Assembly: GCA_001595385.3 (NCBI GenBank)
Contig: LVEI03000001.1
Span: 1,455,501 to 1,519,500 of the forward strand
Source: Deltaproteobacteria bacterium GWC2_55_46
Lineage (GTDB): Bacteria > Desulfobacterota > GWC2-55-46
DNA: 64,000 nucleotides
Direction: 5' to 3'
Shown here: positions 1-8,526 of the stretch, piece by piece
Layout: the number at the start of each line of letters is the position of its first letter
How positions within the stretch are numbered: position 1 is the stretch's first letter
Notes under the pieces: model-generated
What the model was told of the DNA's origin: nothing
The model's input: the letters and a program-made list of their open reading frames with translations, nothing else
Databases searched by the model: none
Program-made: the position numbers and the translations under genes

Positions 1-1
1 T

Positions 2-58
2 TTCAAGATAGCAGATGCCCTCAATTCAAAAATTTCAGACCTTTTTAAAGGGATTTAG
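2..58 (+). CDS. C-terminal tail of an HTH (XRE-like) regulator, cut by the window edge
   Basis: An open frame enters from the left edge and ends at TAG 56-58, eight bases before the methyltransferase start. Its last 18 residues read FKIADALNSKISDLFKGI, the usual ending of an XRE/Cro-type DNA-binding domain (final helices with an ISDLF motif). Standing directly upstream of a methyltransferase and a nuclease, it could be the controller (C) protein of the restriction-modification system. Only the tail is visible, so both the family and the C-protein role are inference from a short segment. Confidence 0.5.
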   Translation, partial: FKIADALNSKISDLFKGI

Positions 59-66
59 AAGAACAG

Positions 67-999
67 ATGTCCAAAAGCAGAGCAACTAAAAAGAGTACGC
101 CCAAAAGGGCAAAAAATGAAGTCGTTTATGTAACTCCAGAAGGCAGTATAGAGCTTTTCAATTTTGAAGAGACAAGTGCCTATGGGGAAAAGCCCTATTC
201 CGTATATTTCAACGATGATAAGCATCATGTAAGGCTTTTGCAGGGCAATTGTATCGAGGTGCTTAATCGCGCTCGTGAAAACAGTGTTGATATGATCTTT
301 GCCGACCCACCATATTTTCTGTCGAACGGTGGAATTACCTGCCACGCAGGAAAAATGGTTTCGGTAAATAAGGGCAAATGGGATCAGTCTAAGGGAATAA
401 AGGAGAACCACCAGTTTAACCTTGAATGGCTCGCGGCCTGCCAGCGCGTTCTAAAGCCGAATGGTACTATTTGGGTTTCTGGAACAACGCACATCATCTA
501 TTCCATCGGCTTCGCGATGCAGGAGCTTGGCTTCAAGATCCTGAACGATATTGTCTGGTATAAAAGGAATGCGCCGCCTAACCTGTCCTGTCGATATTTT
601 ACTCACTCAACGGAAATCGTCTTGTGGGCCGTCAAAAATGCCAAAGGGAAGCATTGCTTCAATTATCAGTTAATGAAGAAGATTAATGTCGGCAAGCAAA
701 TGCGGAATGTCTGGGAAATATCCGCACCGCTTGCGGCAGAAAAGAAATTTGGCAAACACCCGACCCAAAAGCCGACTGATTTATTAAAAAGAATCATTCT
801 TGCTTCCACACTGGAAGGCGACCTTGTACTTGATCCTTTTTGCGGAAGCTCGACCACTGGAGTCGCGTCAGCTTTATTGAATAGAAAATATGTTGGCATT
901 GACCTCGAGGAAGAATACTTAAGTCTTTCAAAAAAACGCCTTGAGCAAGCTATCAGAGGACAAAATCTAACATTCTGTTGCGGGGACGAGGCATTATGA
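67..999 (+). CDS. N6-adenine DNA methyltransferase of a type II R-M system (β class)
   Basis: This 310-residue S-adenosylmethionine-dependent DNA methyltransferase should protect host DNA from the nuclease encoded next. The catalytic DPPY tetrapeptide lies at residues 80-83 and the cofactor-binding motif LDPFCGSSTTG near residue 256. Motif IV before motif I is the β-class order, and DPPY indicates methylation of adenine N6. The stretch after DPPY (FLSNGG, then VSVNKGKWD) resembles DpnA/M.HinfI-type enzymes. The N-terminus is Lys-rich. Its stop overlaps the nuclease start as ATGA (996-999), so the two are translationally coupled. Base composition is AT-richer than the rest of the window, which suggests horizontal transfer. 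The recognition sequence cannot be read from the sequence. Confidence 0.9.
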   Translation: MSKSRATKKSTPKRAKNEVVYVTPEGSIELFNFEETSAYGEKPYSVYFNDDKHHVRLLQGNCIEVLNRARENSVDMIFADPPYFLSNGGITCHAGKMVSVNKGKWDQSKGIKENHQFNLEWLAACQRVLKPNGTIWVSGTTHIIYSIGFAMQELGFKILNDIVWYKRNAPPNLSCRYFTHSTEIVLWAVKNAKGKHCFNYQLMKKINVGKQMRNVWEISAPLAAEKKFGKHPTQKPTDLLKRIILASTLEGDLVLDPFCGSSTTGVASALLNRKYVGIDLEEEYLSLSKKRLEQAIRGQNLTFCCGDEAL

Positions 1000-1544
1000 A
1001 GACCGGCGGCACAGGCGGATGCAACACAATTACAGGCTTATGTTTTGAGAAGAAAGTTGATTTTCAAGAGCTTCTGAAGGCGATTCCCGGATATGCGTTG
1101 AAAAAAGTACCACATAAGGCCGGCTTGGGAGTGTTTTTTGAGAATAATCTCGTCGCAAGGTGTTTCAGGAAACATGATTTTTATAAATTCCTGACTGGAG
1201 AGGGCATAAATTGGAAGCATATGCTCTCAAAGCAATTATTGCCAGATGATGCCCTTCTCGTAATTGTACGAGAAACCTTGTTCATTATTGAAGTCAAATA
1301 TCAACAGGTTGCAGGCTCAGTTGACGAAAAATTGCAAACGTGCGATTTTAAACGCAAACAATATTTAAAATTGGTTGCCCCACTCGGCCTAAAAGTTGAA
1401 TATGTTTATGTGCTGTGTGATTGGTTTAAAAAACCAGCGTATAAGGATGTGTTGGCGTATATCCATAGCGTCAATTGCCATTACAAATTCAATGAACTCC
1501 CTTTGTCATGGTTAGGACTACCGACAACACCAACTCTTTCCTAA
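996..1544 (+). CDS. Putative type II restriction endonuclease (PD-(D/E)xK fold)
   Basis: This 182-residue protein starts at ATG 996, inside the methyltransferase stop, with a purine-rich GGGGACGAGG upstream. A start at 978 is also open but would overlap more and has no better ribosome site. I read a PD-(D/E)xK catalytic core: P83-D84-D85 in LLPDDALLV, then E99-V-K101 in FIIEVKYQ, a spacing typical of type II restriction enzymes. The following segment (VDEKLQTCDFKRKQY) is charged and may help bind DNA. Nuclease identity rests on this motif plus coupling to a methyltransferase. The specificity is unknown. Like its partner it is AT-rich and probably foreign. Confidence 0.75.
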   Translation: MKTGGTGGCNTITGLCFEKKVDFQELLKAIPGYALKKVPHKAGLGVFFENNLVARCFRKHDFYKFLTGEGINWKHMLSKQLLPDDALLVIVRETLFIIEVKYQQVAGSVDEKLQTCDFKRKQYLKLVAPLGLKVEYVYVLCDWFKKPAYKDVLAYIHSVNCHYKFNELPLSWLGLPTTPTLS

Positions 1545-1548
1545 CCCG

Positions 1549-2700
1549 TTAAACCTTCTCGTACGGATCCCAAAGCTTTTTAAACTCATCGAGGGCAAAC
1601 CTGTCGGTCATGCCCGCGATGTAATCGCAGATGACCCTTTCCTTGCCGATCCTCTCTATCTCCATGCAGGTCTTTGGCGGCAGGAGCTTGGGCTCCCTCA
1701 TATAGACCATAAAGAGGTTACGGAGGATCCTCCGTGCCTTGTCGGCCATCCGTATGACCCTGTGGTGGGTATAGAGGTTCGCCTTGAGGAACCTCTTAAG
1801 CTCCCTGTTCTTCGCCTCCATGCCGAGGCTAAAGCGGGCGATCGTCTTCCTCGCGCGCACGTCTTCGAGCGAACCTATCCCTTCTTCCTCTATCGTCCTC
1901 GTGATGCTCTCCACCAGGTCTGTTACCTGCGCGTTTATTATCTTTATGATCGTCTGAGAGGTGAGCACCTTGAAGGGTTCCTTCGGGAACTGCCTTTTCA
2001 CCTCGCTCAGGTGCTCCTGCCAGATGGCGACCTCGCCGAGCGTTTCCGGCTCTATCATCTCGGATGATAGGCCGTCGTCTATGTCGTGGTTGTTGTAGGC
2101 TATCTCGTCGGCTATATCGACTATCTGCGCCTCAAGGCAGGGGGACTTGCCCTTTTCATACTCTGAGTTTACTCCGGGGCGGTCGTGCTCTGAAGAGTGT
2201 TTTACAATTCCTTCCCTCACCTCAAAGGTAAGGTTAAGGCCGCTGAAGGCCGGGTACTTCTTCTCAAGCTCCTGGACGATGCGTAGGCTCTGGGCGTTGT
2301 GCTCGAAGCCGCCGTGCCCTTCCATCAGGCTGTTAAGGGCGTCCTCGCCCGTATGCCCGAAGGGCGGATGCCCCAGGTCGTGGGCCAGGGCTATCGCCTC
2401 GGCGAGGTCTTCGTTCAAGCCGAGGGCGCGGGCGATCGTCCTCGATATCTGAGCGACTTCGATGGTATGGGTCAGCCTGGTCCTGTAGTGATCGCCCTCG
2501 TGGTAGACGAATACCTGGGTCTTGTACTCAAGCCGCCTGAAGGCGTGGCAGTGGATTATCCTGTCCCTGTCCCTCTGAAAAGGTGTCCTGAAAGGGTGCT
2601 CTGCTTCAGGGTATTTTCTGCCCCTTGAAGCGCCGCTCTTGGCCGCGTAAGGGGCCAGACGCTGTGATTCCAATTCCAGATAGTTCGGTGTCTTAGGCAT
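1549..2700 (-). CDS. dgt: Deoxyguanosinetriphosphate triphosphohydrolase-like protein
   Basis: This is an HD-domain phosphohydrolase of the dGTPase family (383 residues), which cleaves dNTPs to nucleoside and triphosphate and trims the nucleotide pool. The metal-binding signature is visible: HTIEV near residue 78, HDLGHPPFGH near residues 107-116, and a later Asp in the DIADEIAYNNHDIDD segment. I chose ATG 2700 because GGGGAAT precedes it at good spacing. A TTG at 2706 is also in frame. The gene converges on the restriction gene with a 4-bp gap and is divergent from the Slp lipoprotein gene. It belongs to the short bacterial dGTPase-like subfamily, whose in vivo substrate is often uncertain. 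Confidence 0.9.
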   Translation of the reverse strand: MPKTPNYLELESQRLAPYAAKSGASRGRKYPEAEHPFRTPFQRDRDRIIHCHAFRRLEYKTQVFVYHEGDHYRTRLTHTIEVAQISRTIARALGLNEDLAEAIALAHDLGHPPFGHTGEDALNSLMEGHGGFEHNAQSLRIVQELEKKYPAFSGLNLTFEVREGIVKHSSEHDRPGVNSEYEKGKSPCLEAQIVDIADEIAYNNHDIDDGLSSEMIEPETLGEVAIWQEHLSEVKRQFPKEPFKVLTSQTIIKIINAQVTDLVESITRTIEEEGIGSLEDVRARKTIARFSLGMEAKNRELKRFLKANLYTHHRVIRMADKARRILRNLFMVYMREPKLLPPKTCMEIERIGKERVICDYIAGMTDRFALDEFKKLWDPYEKV

Positions 2701-2734
2701 TGACAATTCCCCGGATGGTAATAAAATCTAAATT

Positions 2735-3313
2735 ATGAGAGCCCTCATCATTGCCCTCGCATCGTTTCTGCTCGCAGGGTGCTCGGTCATCCCGAAGAGC
2801 GTGCTGAAAGAGGTAGACCGCGACATCACGATAGACATGGTGCAGGCCCACCCTGAGCGGTACGCCGGGGCAAAGGTCCTGTGGGGCGGCATCATCCTTA
2901 ACTCTGAGAACCTTGAAGAGGTAACAGAGATAGAGATACTTGAGACCGAGCTCGCCTTTGACGAACGCCCTGAGGACGGCTCTTCAAAGGGCAGGTTCGT
3001 ACTCCAGTCCCCAGGCTATCTCGACACCAACATATTCTCCAAGAACAAGAGGATAACGGTAGCCGGTACCGTAAAGAGCATCGAGCGCAGGAAGATAGGA
3101 AAGATGGACTATCCCTATCCCATCATCACGCCTATCGAGATCCGCACCTTTGAGCCGTTGAGCGAATATTACGAACCCAACTATTACGGCCCTTACGGGC
3201 CATATGGCCCCTATCCTTATGGGCCCTATGGACCATCATACCCGTATGGCCCGAACTACCCGTTTGGCCCATACAGGAACCCTCTATACCCCTATCCTTA
3301 TCCCTTCCCGTGA
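2735..3313 (+). CDS. Slp-family outer-membrane lipoprotein with a Gly-Pro-Tyr-rich tail
   Basis: The 192-residue product begins with a lipoprotein signal (FLLAGC, Cys16), so it should be lipidated and sorted to the outer membrane. Residues 20-150 match the Slp/YeaY pattern: an ITIDMVQAHPERYAGAKVLWGG opening (split here as ITIDMVQAHPERY plus AGAKVLWGG), then a β-rich core with VAGTVKSIERRKIG and YPYPIITP. Slp proteins are starvation- or acid-induced lipoproteins of poorly defined function. The last 40 residues are an unusual low-complexity tail of GPYGPYGPYPYG-type repeats rich in Tyr, Pro and Gly, absent from typical Slp proteins. It may be a surface-exposed disordered segment. The next gene is convergent. 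Confidence 0.8.
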   Translation: MRALIIALASFLLAGCSVIPKSVLKEVDRDITIDMVQAHPERYAGAKVLWGGIILNSENLEEVTEIEILETELAFDERPEDGSSKGRFVLQSPGYLDTNIFSKNKRITVAGTVKSIERRKIGKMDYPYPIITPIEIRTFEPLSEYYEPNYYGPYGPYGPYPYGPYGPSYPYGPNYPFGPYRNPLYPYPYPFP

Positions 3314-3362
3314 CGTTCTTTGCCGCTGGCCCCAAAAGGTAAGAGGCCTGGCAAGGCGGGCA

Positions 3363-3497
3363 CTACTTCGAGCACCCGTCCTTCAGGTTCTTCAGATAGT
3401 CCATGTACTCGTCGTAGTGATCGTCCATGAACTCAAAGACGTTTTTCCCCTCTGTGTCGATGCTCTTTTTGGTCTTTAAAAATTCCTTGAAGGTCAT
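3363..3497 (-). CDS. Small acidic protein (44 aa) translationally coupled to queC
   Basis: A short frame starts at ATG 3497, overlapping the queC stop as ATGA, with GAAAGG just upstream, and ends at 3363. The peptide starts MTFKEFLKTKKSIDTEGKN and continues with a DDHYDEYMDY-rich acidic, aromatic helix and a terminal Cys. I do not recognise a family. The overlap and ribosome site argue that it is translated with queC. A role in queuosine precursor metabolism would be inference from position alone. Confidence 0.6.
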   Translation of the reverse strand: MTFKEFLKTKKSIDTEGKNVFEFMDDHYDEYMDYLKNLKDGCSK

Positions 3498-4177
3498 CCT
3501 TTCAGGTCCTTTCGTCTTCTGTAGGGTATCGGGTCCGCAACACCTGCCTCGCTGAAGCCGCGCAGGCGCAGAAGGCAGGAGTCGCACTCCCCGCAGGCCT
3601 CGTCTTCTTCCTTGTAGCACGACCAGGTAAGGTGCATGGGCGCGCCAAGGCTCAGCCCCTTTTTCACTATATCAGATTTTCTCAAGTTTATAAGCGGGGT
3701 CACTATCCTTATCCCGGTCTCCGGCTTCGTGCCGAGGTTGGCGGTCTGCTCGAAAGAATCGAAGAACCTTCTTGTGCAGTCCGGGTACCCGGAGCTATCC
3801 TCCTCGACAGCCCCTATGTATATTTCGCTCGCGCCTATGACCTCTGCCCACGAGACCGCTATCGAAAGGAGGTGAGCGTTCCTGAATGGGACATAGGTCA
3901 CCGGAACGTCCGTTCTTTTGAGGTCGCCCTGGGGCACATCGATATTCCTGTCCGTGAGGGCCGAGCCGCCGATGAGCTTAAGATGGCTTATGTCTACCAC
4001 GAGGCGCTCCTTTACCCCGTAGAACCTGGCTATATCGTTAAAAGCCCTGAGCTCCCTTCCTTCGGTGCGCTGGCCGTAGTTCACATGCAGGACGGCGCAT
4101 TCGCCAAGTGAGGCGGCAACCGCCGCGGTAACCGCGCTGTCCATCCCGCCGCTTAATAGCACAACCGCTTTTGCCAT
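3494..4177 (-). CDS. queC: 7-cyano-7-deazaguanine synthase
   Basis: QueC converts 7-carboxy-7-deazaguanine to preQ0 with ATP and ammonia, a step in queuosine tRNA modification. The 227-residue protein shows the ATP-pyrophosphatase PP-loop SGGMDS at residues 9-14, the conserved HVNYGQR at 31-37, and four zinc-ligand cysteines at the C-terminus (C187, C195, C198, C201). Length matches the family. No other queuosine gene is adjacent. The stop codon overlaps the start of the 44-residue ORF downstream. Confidence 0.95.
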   Translation of the reverse strand: MAKAVVLLSGGMDSAVTAAVAASLGECAVLHVNYGQRTEGRELRAFNDIARFYGVKERLVVDISHLKLIGGSALTDRNIDVPQGDLKRTDVPVTYVPFRNAHLLSIAVSWAEVIGASEIYIGAVEEDSSGYPDCTRRFFDSFEQTANLGTKPETGIRIVTPLINLRKSDIVKKGLSLGAPMHLTWSCYKEEDEACGECDSCLLRLRGFSEAGVADPIPYRRRKDLKG

Positions 4178-4207
4178 TAGGGAATTAAAGCATAAGGCGG
4201 AAAAAGG

Positions 4208-5758
4208 TCAACCGAAAATTGAGCGAAAGACCGCCTTCGACCTTTCCGGCAAGGGCTCCTCTGCCTTTGCCCTGGCGTGCGCCTCTTTTATCTCTTCGAA
4301 AACGGCCTTCTGCCTGATATATATCTCCCAGTCTGCGTCAGAGGCGCCTGGGGCCGCCTGCCTCGATAAAAGGCGCTCTTTAATGGTCGAATTTAAAGCA
4401 GTACACTCTACTACCCGGAACTGCGCATGCATACGTTCGGCTGTCTGCTTCGCCTTCAAGACAAACGCCCTTCTCCCGAATGTAGCGTCAAGGACTACGG
4501 AGCGCCCCTCGCTTAAAAATCGCGCGCCCCGCCTTATAAGCTCCCCGTAAGTCCGTTCCGTGAACCCTTCAGAATAGATCCCAAAGCCAAAGGGCTCGGG
4601 CCATCTCTCATCCATAGGGAGCCCGGCAAGCTCCTTTCTTATCCTGTCAGAGGAGAGATGTACAAAGCCTGTGTGCTTCGATATCTCAGCGGCAAGGGTC
4701 GATTTGCCCGTGCCAGACGGGCCTGCGACGGCTATGAGCATGGGACCAAAGCCGCCCGAGGCATAAAGCCCTGAAAGATAGAAGTGGTAGGCTGACCTTA
4801 AAAAGGCGCTATCCCTTTCGCCATCGTCCACCTCCGGCTCAAGGCTCTTGAAGCCTTCGACCTTGCCCCTTACGTACGCCCGGTAGCACCTGTAAAAGTC
4901 CATAAGCCGCCTGCCTTCGTAGTCGCCGGTCTTCTCGAAGTAAGCGCTGTCGAGGGTTCTACCAAGGCCGTGCCTGTTATGAAAGTCGAGGTCCATTGAA
5001 AGAAAGGCTATGTCCGCTATAACGTCCGAGTACCTGAAGCGCTCGTTGAACTCTATGCAGTCGATTATCTGTATGCCGTCCTCCACAAAGACATGCTCTG
5101 AGTGCATGTCGCCGTGGCAATCCCTTATAAAGCCCTCCCTTACCCGCCTTTCAAGCATGGGGGAGTTGCCGGAGATGAAACCCTCTGTAAACTCCCTTAT
5201 CCTGCCGTAAAGGGCGGCGCTCAGGCCCTTTCCCACAAACGCGGTCGTCTGCTCGAAGTTCTCTTCCGTGTTCTTCCGTATGCTCTCAAGAGAGCCGAAG
5301 CGCGAGATATAAGGGGTTGAATCGGCCTTCAAATGGAATGCGGCGGCCGCCGCCGCGACCCTTCTTATATCCTCGACAGTTGCCTCCCCCTCGTCGAGCA
5401 TGCGGCCAAGCATCTTTTTTTCCTGAAGCCTCCTCATCTTTACGGCGTACTCTACAGGCTCGCCATCGCCTCCCATGAAGGGGCTGCCATGCCGCTCGGT
5501 TATGCCGATTACGTCGAGATAGGTATCCGGCGCGAGCCTCCTGTTGAGGCGCGCCTCCTCATCGCAGAAAAAACGCCGCCTTTCAAGGGTGGTGAAGTCA
5601 AGGAAGCCGAAATCCACGTGCTTTTTTATCTTGTAGACAAACTCTGGTGTGAAGATAAGGTACGAGATGTGGGTCTGGCGCAGCTCGAGTTCGGTGGGGC
5701 GCTCAGGAAAGGCTTCCGGGGTGAGGAGCGCCCTTACCAGCCTGGCAGTTCCATCCAC
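4208..5758 (-). CDS. Bifunctional aminoglycoside-phosphotransferase-like / P-loop kinase protein
   Basis: The 516-residue protein joins two domains. Residues 1-320 resemble the aminoglycoside/choline kinase fold, with a Brenner-type catalytic HGDMHSEHV at 215-223 and a metal-binding Asp near 233 (IIDCIEFN). Residues 340-516 form a gluconate-kinase-like P-loop domain with GPSGTGKS at 346-353 and a following LSSDRIRKEL. This fusion is widespread in proteobacteria and annotated as an APH/ATP-binding protein. Its substrate is unknown, and resistance to aminoglycosides should not be assumed. It follows hpt by 9 bp on the same strand, so the two are probably co-transcribed. Confidence 0.85.
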   Translation of the reverse strand: MDGTARLVRALLTPEAFPERPTELELRQTHISYLIFTPEFVYKIKKHVDFGFLDFTTLERRRFFCDEEARLNRRLAPDTYLDVIGITERHGSPFMGGDGEPVEYAVKMRRLQEKKMLGRMLDEGEATVEDIRRVAAAAAAFHLKADSTPYISRFGSLESIRKNTEENFEQTTAFVGKGLSAALYGRIREFTEGFISGNSPMLERRVREGFIRDCHGDMHSEHVFVEDGIQIIDCIEFNERFRYSDVIADIAFLSMDLDFHNRHGLGRTLDSAYFEKTGDYEGRRLMDFYRCYRAYVRGKVEGFKSLEPEVDDGERDSAFLRSAYHFYLSGLYASGGFGPMLIAVAGPSGTGKSTLAAEISKHTGFVHLSSDRIRKELAGLPMDERWPEPFGFGIYSEGFTERTYGELIRRGARFLSEGRSVVLDATFGRRAFVLKAKQTAERMHAQFRVVECTALNSTIKERLLSRQAAPGASDADWEIYIRQKAVFEEIKEAHARAKAEEPLPERSKAVFRSIFG

Positions 5759-5767
5759 GCTTCCTCC

Positions 5768-6277
5768 TCATCCTTCGATTAAATAAAGGCCGGGAAGGCC
5801 CCTGTACCGTTCCTTGTAGTCCATACCATAGCCCACTACAAAGCCCCGCCCTATTACAGCGCCGAGGTAGTCGGCTGCCTCGGGAGAGCCGCCATCGCGC
5901 TTAAGGAGGGCGCAGACCTTTACGGAGGCCGCGCCCTTGTCAGAGAAGTATTTTTTCAACGCCCTCGCGGTATGCCCCCTGTCGATTATGTCCTCGACGA
6001 TTATCACGTCGCGCCCCTTGAGGTCGGTCGTCACGTCACGGAGGATGAGCACCTCCTCGGAAGGGACGTCCCGCATGCCGTAGCAGGCGGTCTGGATGAA
6101 GTCGACCTCGTGGTCTACGGCAAGGCTACGCACCAGGTCTGAGATAAAAAGGAACGCTCCCTTGAGGACACCCACGACCACGGGGGAGCGCCCCCTGTAA
6201 TCAGAGCTTATCTCGGCGGCTATTCTCTTTACTATTTCCTCTATCCCCTCGGGAGGGATATAGGGCAAAAGGTCCAT
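5768..6277 (-). CDS. hpt: Hypoxanthine phosphoribosyltransferase
   Basis: Salvages hypoxanthine/guanine with PRPP to IMP/GMP in the cytoplasm. The 169-residue length is typical. The PRPP-binding signature VIIVEDIIDRGHT is at residues 91-103, and the start VVVGVLKGAFLFISDL matches the family. It appears to be the first gene of a two-gene unit with the APH/P-loop kinase fusion. The start at 6277 has only a weak ribosome site upstream. Confidence 0.93.
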   Translation of the reverse strand: MDLLPYIPPEGIEEIVKRIAAEISSDYRGRSPVVVGVLKGAFLFISDLVRSLAVDHEVDFIQTACYGMRDVPSEEVLILRDVTTDLKGRDVIIVEDIIDRGHTARALKKYFSDKGAASVKVCALLKRDGGSPEAADYLGAVIGRGFVVGYGMDYKERYRGLPGLYLIEG

Positions 6278-6445
6278 ATCTCATACACCAGGATTTTGAG
6301 TTAAGGATATAATCAGGCGGCAAGGCTGTCAAGGGAGGAGTTTGTCTTGAATTAAGGCTCTTCTGTATGCTAAATATAAGTAAACTTTTGTTCCTCCCCG
6401 CAAAAGACCGCGGGGATTTCGCGGGCATATTCAAGCAGGCAGAAG

Positions 6446-7738
6446 ATGATAATACAATGCGATAAATGCGAGACCAGGTTCCGCCTGGACGATTCGCGCA
6501 TAACCGGGAACGGCGTAAAGGTCCGTTGCACAAAATGCCAGAACGTCTTCATAGTGGCCCCTCCTCCGCCAGCCGAGGAGGTAGAGCTTAACGAAGTCTT
6601 TGGCGCAGGCGGCAGCTCGCCCTCCACTTCCTCCCCTTCCTTCGATGATGGCGCGAAAAGAGAGCCTTCCAGGGAGAAGGCCCCCGCAAGGCCCAGGGAA
6701 GAGAACAAGCGGAACCTGGCCTTTGACTTTGATGAGAATACCGTTGGCGATGCGAAGGCCCGCGCGCCAGAGACCGGCAGCAGCCCCGCGGAAGAGCCAT
6801 TTGCCGGTGAAGAGAATACCGGTGACGAAAAACTCTCCTTCAATGACATAGACTTCTCCTTCGGCGAGGAGAGGACCGAGGAGAGGGAGAAGGAAGAAGG
6901 ATGGGACGCCGGTGAAGCCTTCGGCTTTGATGCTGAAGGCACGGATGATACCCCGAAAAAAGACGAGCCTGATTTCAGCTTCGATGATCCGGTAGACAAG
7001 GGCGATGACGATCTGCGGCCCACGGGCTTTGACGCGGTAGAAGACCCGGTTGAACCTCCAAAAGAGGCCGCGCCATATTCTGCCTCTGGCTATACGAGGG
7101 CGGGCAAGGCCGCCGCGGCGCCAGAGTCGCCTGTGGTTAAAGAGGCTTCGGCAGCCCCGGGTGAAGAGTTCAAGGATATACTCTCCCGGAGCCTCACAAA
7201 AGAGGAGCTGCCGGCTTTCGATGAACCTGAAGAGGAGCACAAGCCCACGAGGGGCCAGTTCCCCGGAAGGCTCGCCCCTATTCTGGCCGTCCTCATAGTA
7301 CTGCTTGGCGGAGCGGTCATATACTATAGCGGCGTGATAGACAAGCTCGCCCGCGCGCTCATGCCGCCGGCCGCAAGCACCCTCAAGACGGTGGAAATAG
7401 AGAACATCAGCGGATTTTTCGCCGAGAACAGGAACTTCGGGAAGTTCTTCGTCATCCAGGCCCGTGTAAAGAACATCACCGGAGAACCGCAGGAGATAAA
7501 GGCGGCAACCGGCGTTATCTATGACGAGGACGGCAACACCATCGGCTCGCGCTCGGTCTCTCCCGGCAGGATGGTGTCAACGGATGACCTCAAGAACCTC
7601 CCGAAAGAAGAGCTCATAAAAGCGTTCAAAGACCCCTCCGGAGGGGTCATACCTGCCAAGGGCACTGTTCCGGTAATGGTGCTCTTCACCGATATCGCCG
7701 AAGGCGTGACCGAGTACGGCATCGATATCGTAAGATAG
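6446..7738 (+). CDS. Zinc-ribbon / DUF3426 membrane protein
   Basis: This 430-residue protein opens with an MJ0042-type zinc ribbon (C5-x2-C8 ... C28-x2-C31, CDKCETRFRL and VRCTKCQNVF). A long acidic, Glu/Pro/Ala-rich linker covers residues 35-265, one membrane helix lies near 275-297 (LAPILAVLIVLLGG), and the C-terminal domain has a DUF3426 pattern (FFAENRNFGKFFVIQARVKN, read as shorter blocks). The layout suggests a cytoplasmic zinc ribbon and a periplasmic C-terminal domain. Deltaproteobacteria often carry such proteins, but the function is unknown. The next gene follows by 26 bp and may be co-transcribed. Confidence 0.8.
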   Translation: MIIQCDKCETRFRLDDSRITGNGVKVRCTKCQNVFIVAPPPPAEEVELNEVFGAGGSSPSTSSPSFDDGAKREPSREKAPARPREENKRNLAFDFDENTVGDAKARAPETGSSPAEEPFAGEENTGDEKLSFNDIDFSFGEERTEEREKEEGWDAGEAFGFDAEGTDDTPKKDEPDFSFDDPVDKGDDDLRPTGFDAVEDPVEPPKEAAPYSASGYTRAGKAAAAPESPVVKEASAAPGEEFKDILSRSLTKEELPAFDEPEEEHKPTRGQFPGRLAPILAVLIVLLGGAVIYYSGVIDKLARALMPPAASTLKTVEIENISGFFAENRNFGKFFVIQARVKNITGEPQEIKAATGVIYDEDGNTIGSRSVSPGRMVSTDDLKNLPKEELIKAFKDPSGGVIPAKGTVPVMVLFTDIAEGVTEYGIDIVR

Positions 7739-7764
7739 CCTCCTTAACCCAGGTAAGAGACCCG

Positions 7765-8520
7765 ATGCGTCATCTTGAGGGCATAGCGGAAAAGTTCCTC
7801 TCCGACATCGCGGCCCTGCCAGAGGTCAGGATGAGGCTCGGCCTCTTCGCAAAAACGCTCTCATCGCTCACGCCTGAGCAGAGCGCAAGACTCCTTGCCA
7901 TAATCTACGAAAAAGAGCCGAAGGACAAAGGCGCCGCGATAGTCCGCGCAATAATGGTGGACAACGACGGGCTCCTTCAAACCCTTGGCCAGACGACCTA
8001 CGACTCCATCTATCTCGCCTCGCTCCGGCTCGGGCTTGTGAGGATATCGAGGTTCTTTACCGAGTTCGAGCCGCATAAGGAAGGCGTAAGCGGCTATGAG
8101 GAAGAGGAATTCGTAAAGACAGAACAACTTTCGCTCGGAGAAAGAAGGAGCCTCTCCAAATCCCACCTCATAAGAAACCTTGAAAAGCTCCTGTCGGACC
8201 CTGACCCGGCAGTCGTTGAGAACCTCCTCAATAACCCGAGGATAACCGAGAAGGAGGTCTTGAAGATAGCCTCTAAACGGCCTAACTCGCCCCACGCGCT
8301 AAAACTCGTGGCGCTCCATGTAAAGTGGTCGAGGCGCTATGACGTGGCAAAGGCCGTCTCAAGGAACCCGTACACCCCGCCGAGAGTCTCTGTCGCCCTC
8401 ATGGAAGGCCTGCTTAAGCAGGACCTTTTGGCAGTCTCAGAGGACACTACACTCCATCCGGAAGTAAAACAGGCCGCAAAGGAAATACTTGAGGATAAGG
8501 AAAGGAAGGGAAAGGGGTAG
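7765..8520 (+). CDS. Hypothetical helical-repeat-like protein
   Basis: A 251-residue soluble protein with no signal peptide or membrane helix. It is rich in Leu, Lys and Glu, and residues 130-240 contain repeating short helices (LEKLLSDPDPAVVENLLNNP, ITEKEVLKIASKRP, DVAKAVSRNPYTPP) that look like degenerate leucine-rich-variant or HEAT-type repeats, often found in DUF2336-like proteins. It lies 26 bp after the zinc-ribbon gene on the same strand. I infer a protein-interaction scaffold only from the repeats. No catalytic motif is visible. Confidence 0.6.
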   Translation: MRHLEGIAEKFLSDIAALPEVRMRLGLFAKTLSSLTPEQSARLLAIIYEKEPKDKGAAIVRAIMVDNDGLLQTLGQTTYDSIYLASLRLGLVRISRFFTEFEPHKEGVSGYEEEEFVKTEQLSLGERRSLSKSHLIRNLEKLLSDPDPAVVENLLNNPRITEKEVLKIASKRPNSPHALKLVALHVKWSRRYDVAKAVSRNPYTPPRVSVALMEGLLKQDLLAVSEDTTLHPEVKQAAKEILEDKERKGKG

Positions 8521-8526
8521 AAGCGC

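Noticed and set aside
4208-5758. Aminoglycoside-resistance gene
   Set aside because: The APH-like domain is fused to a P-loop kinase and sits with hpt in a housekeeping context. This fusion family is common and not tied to resistance.
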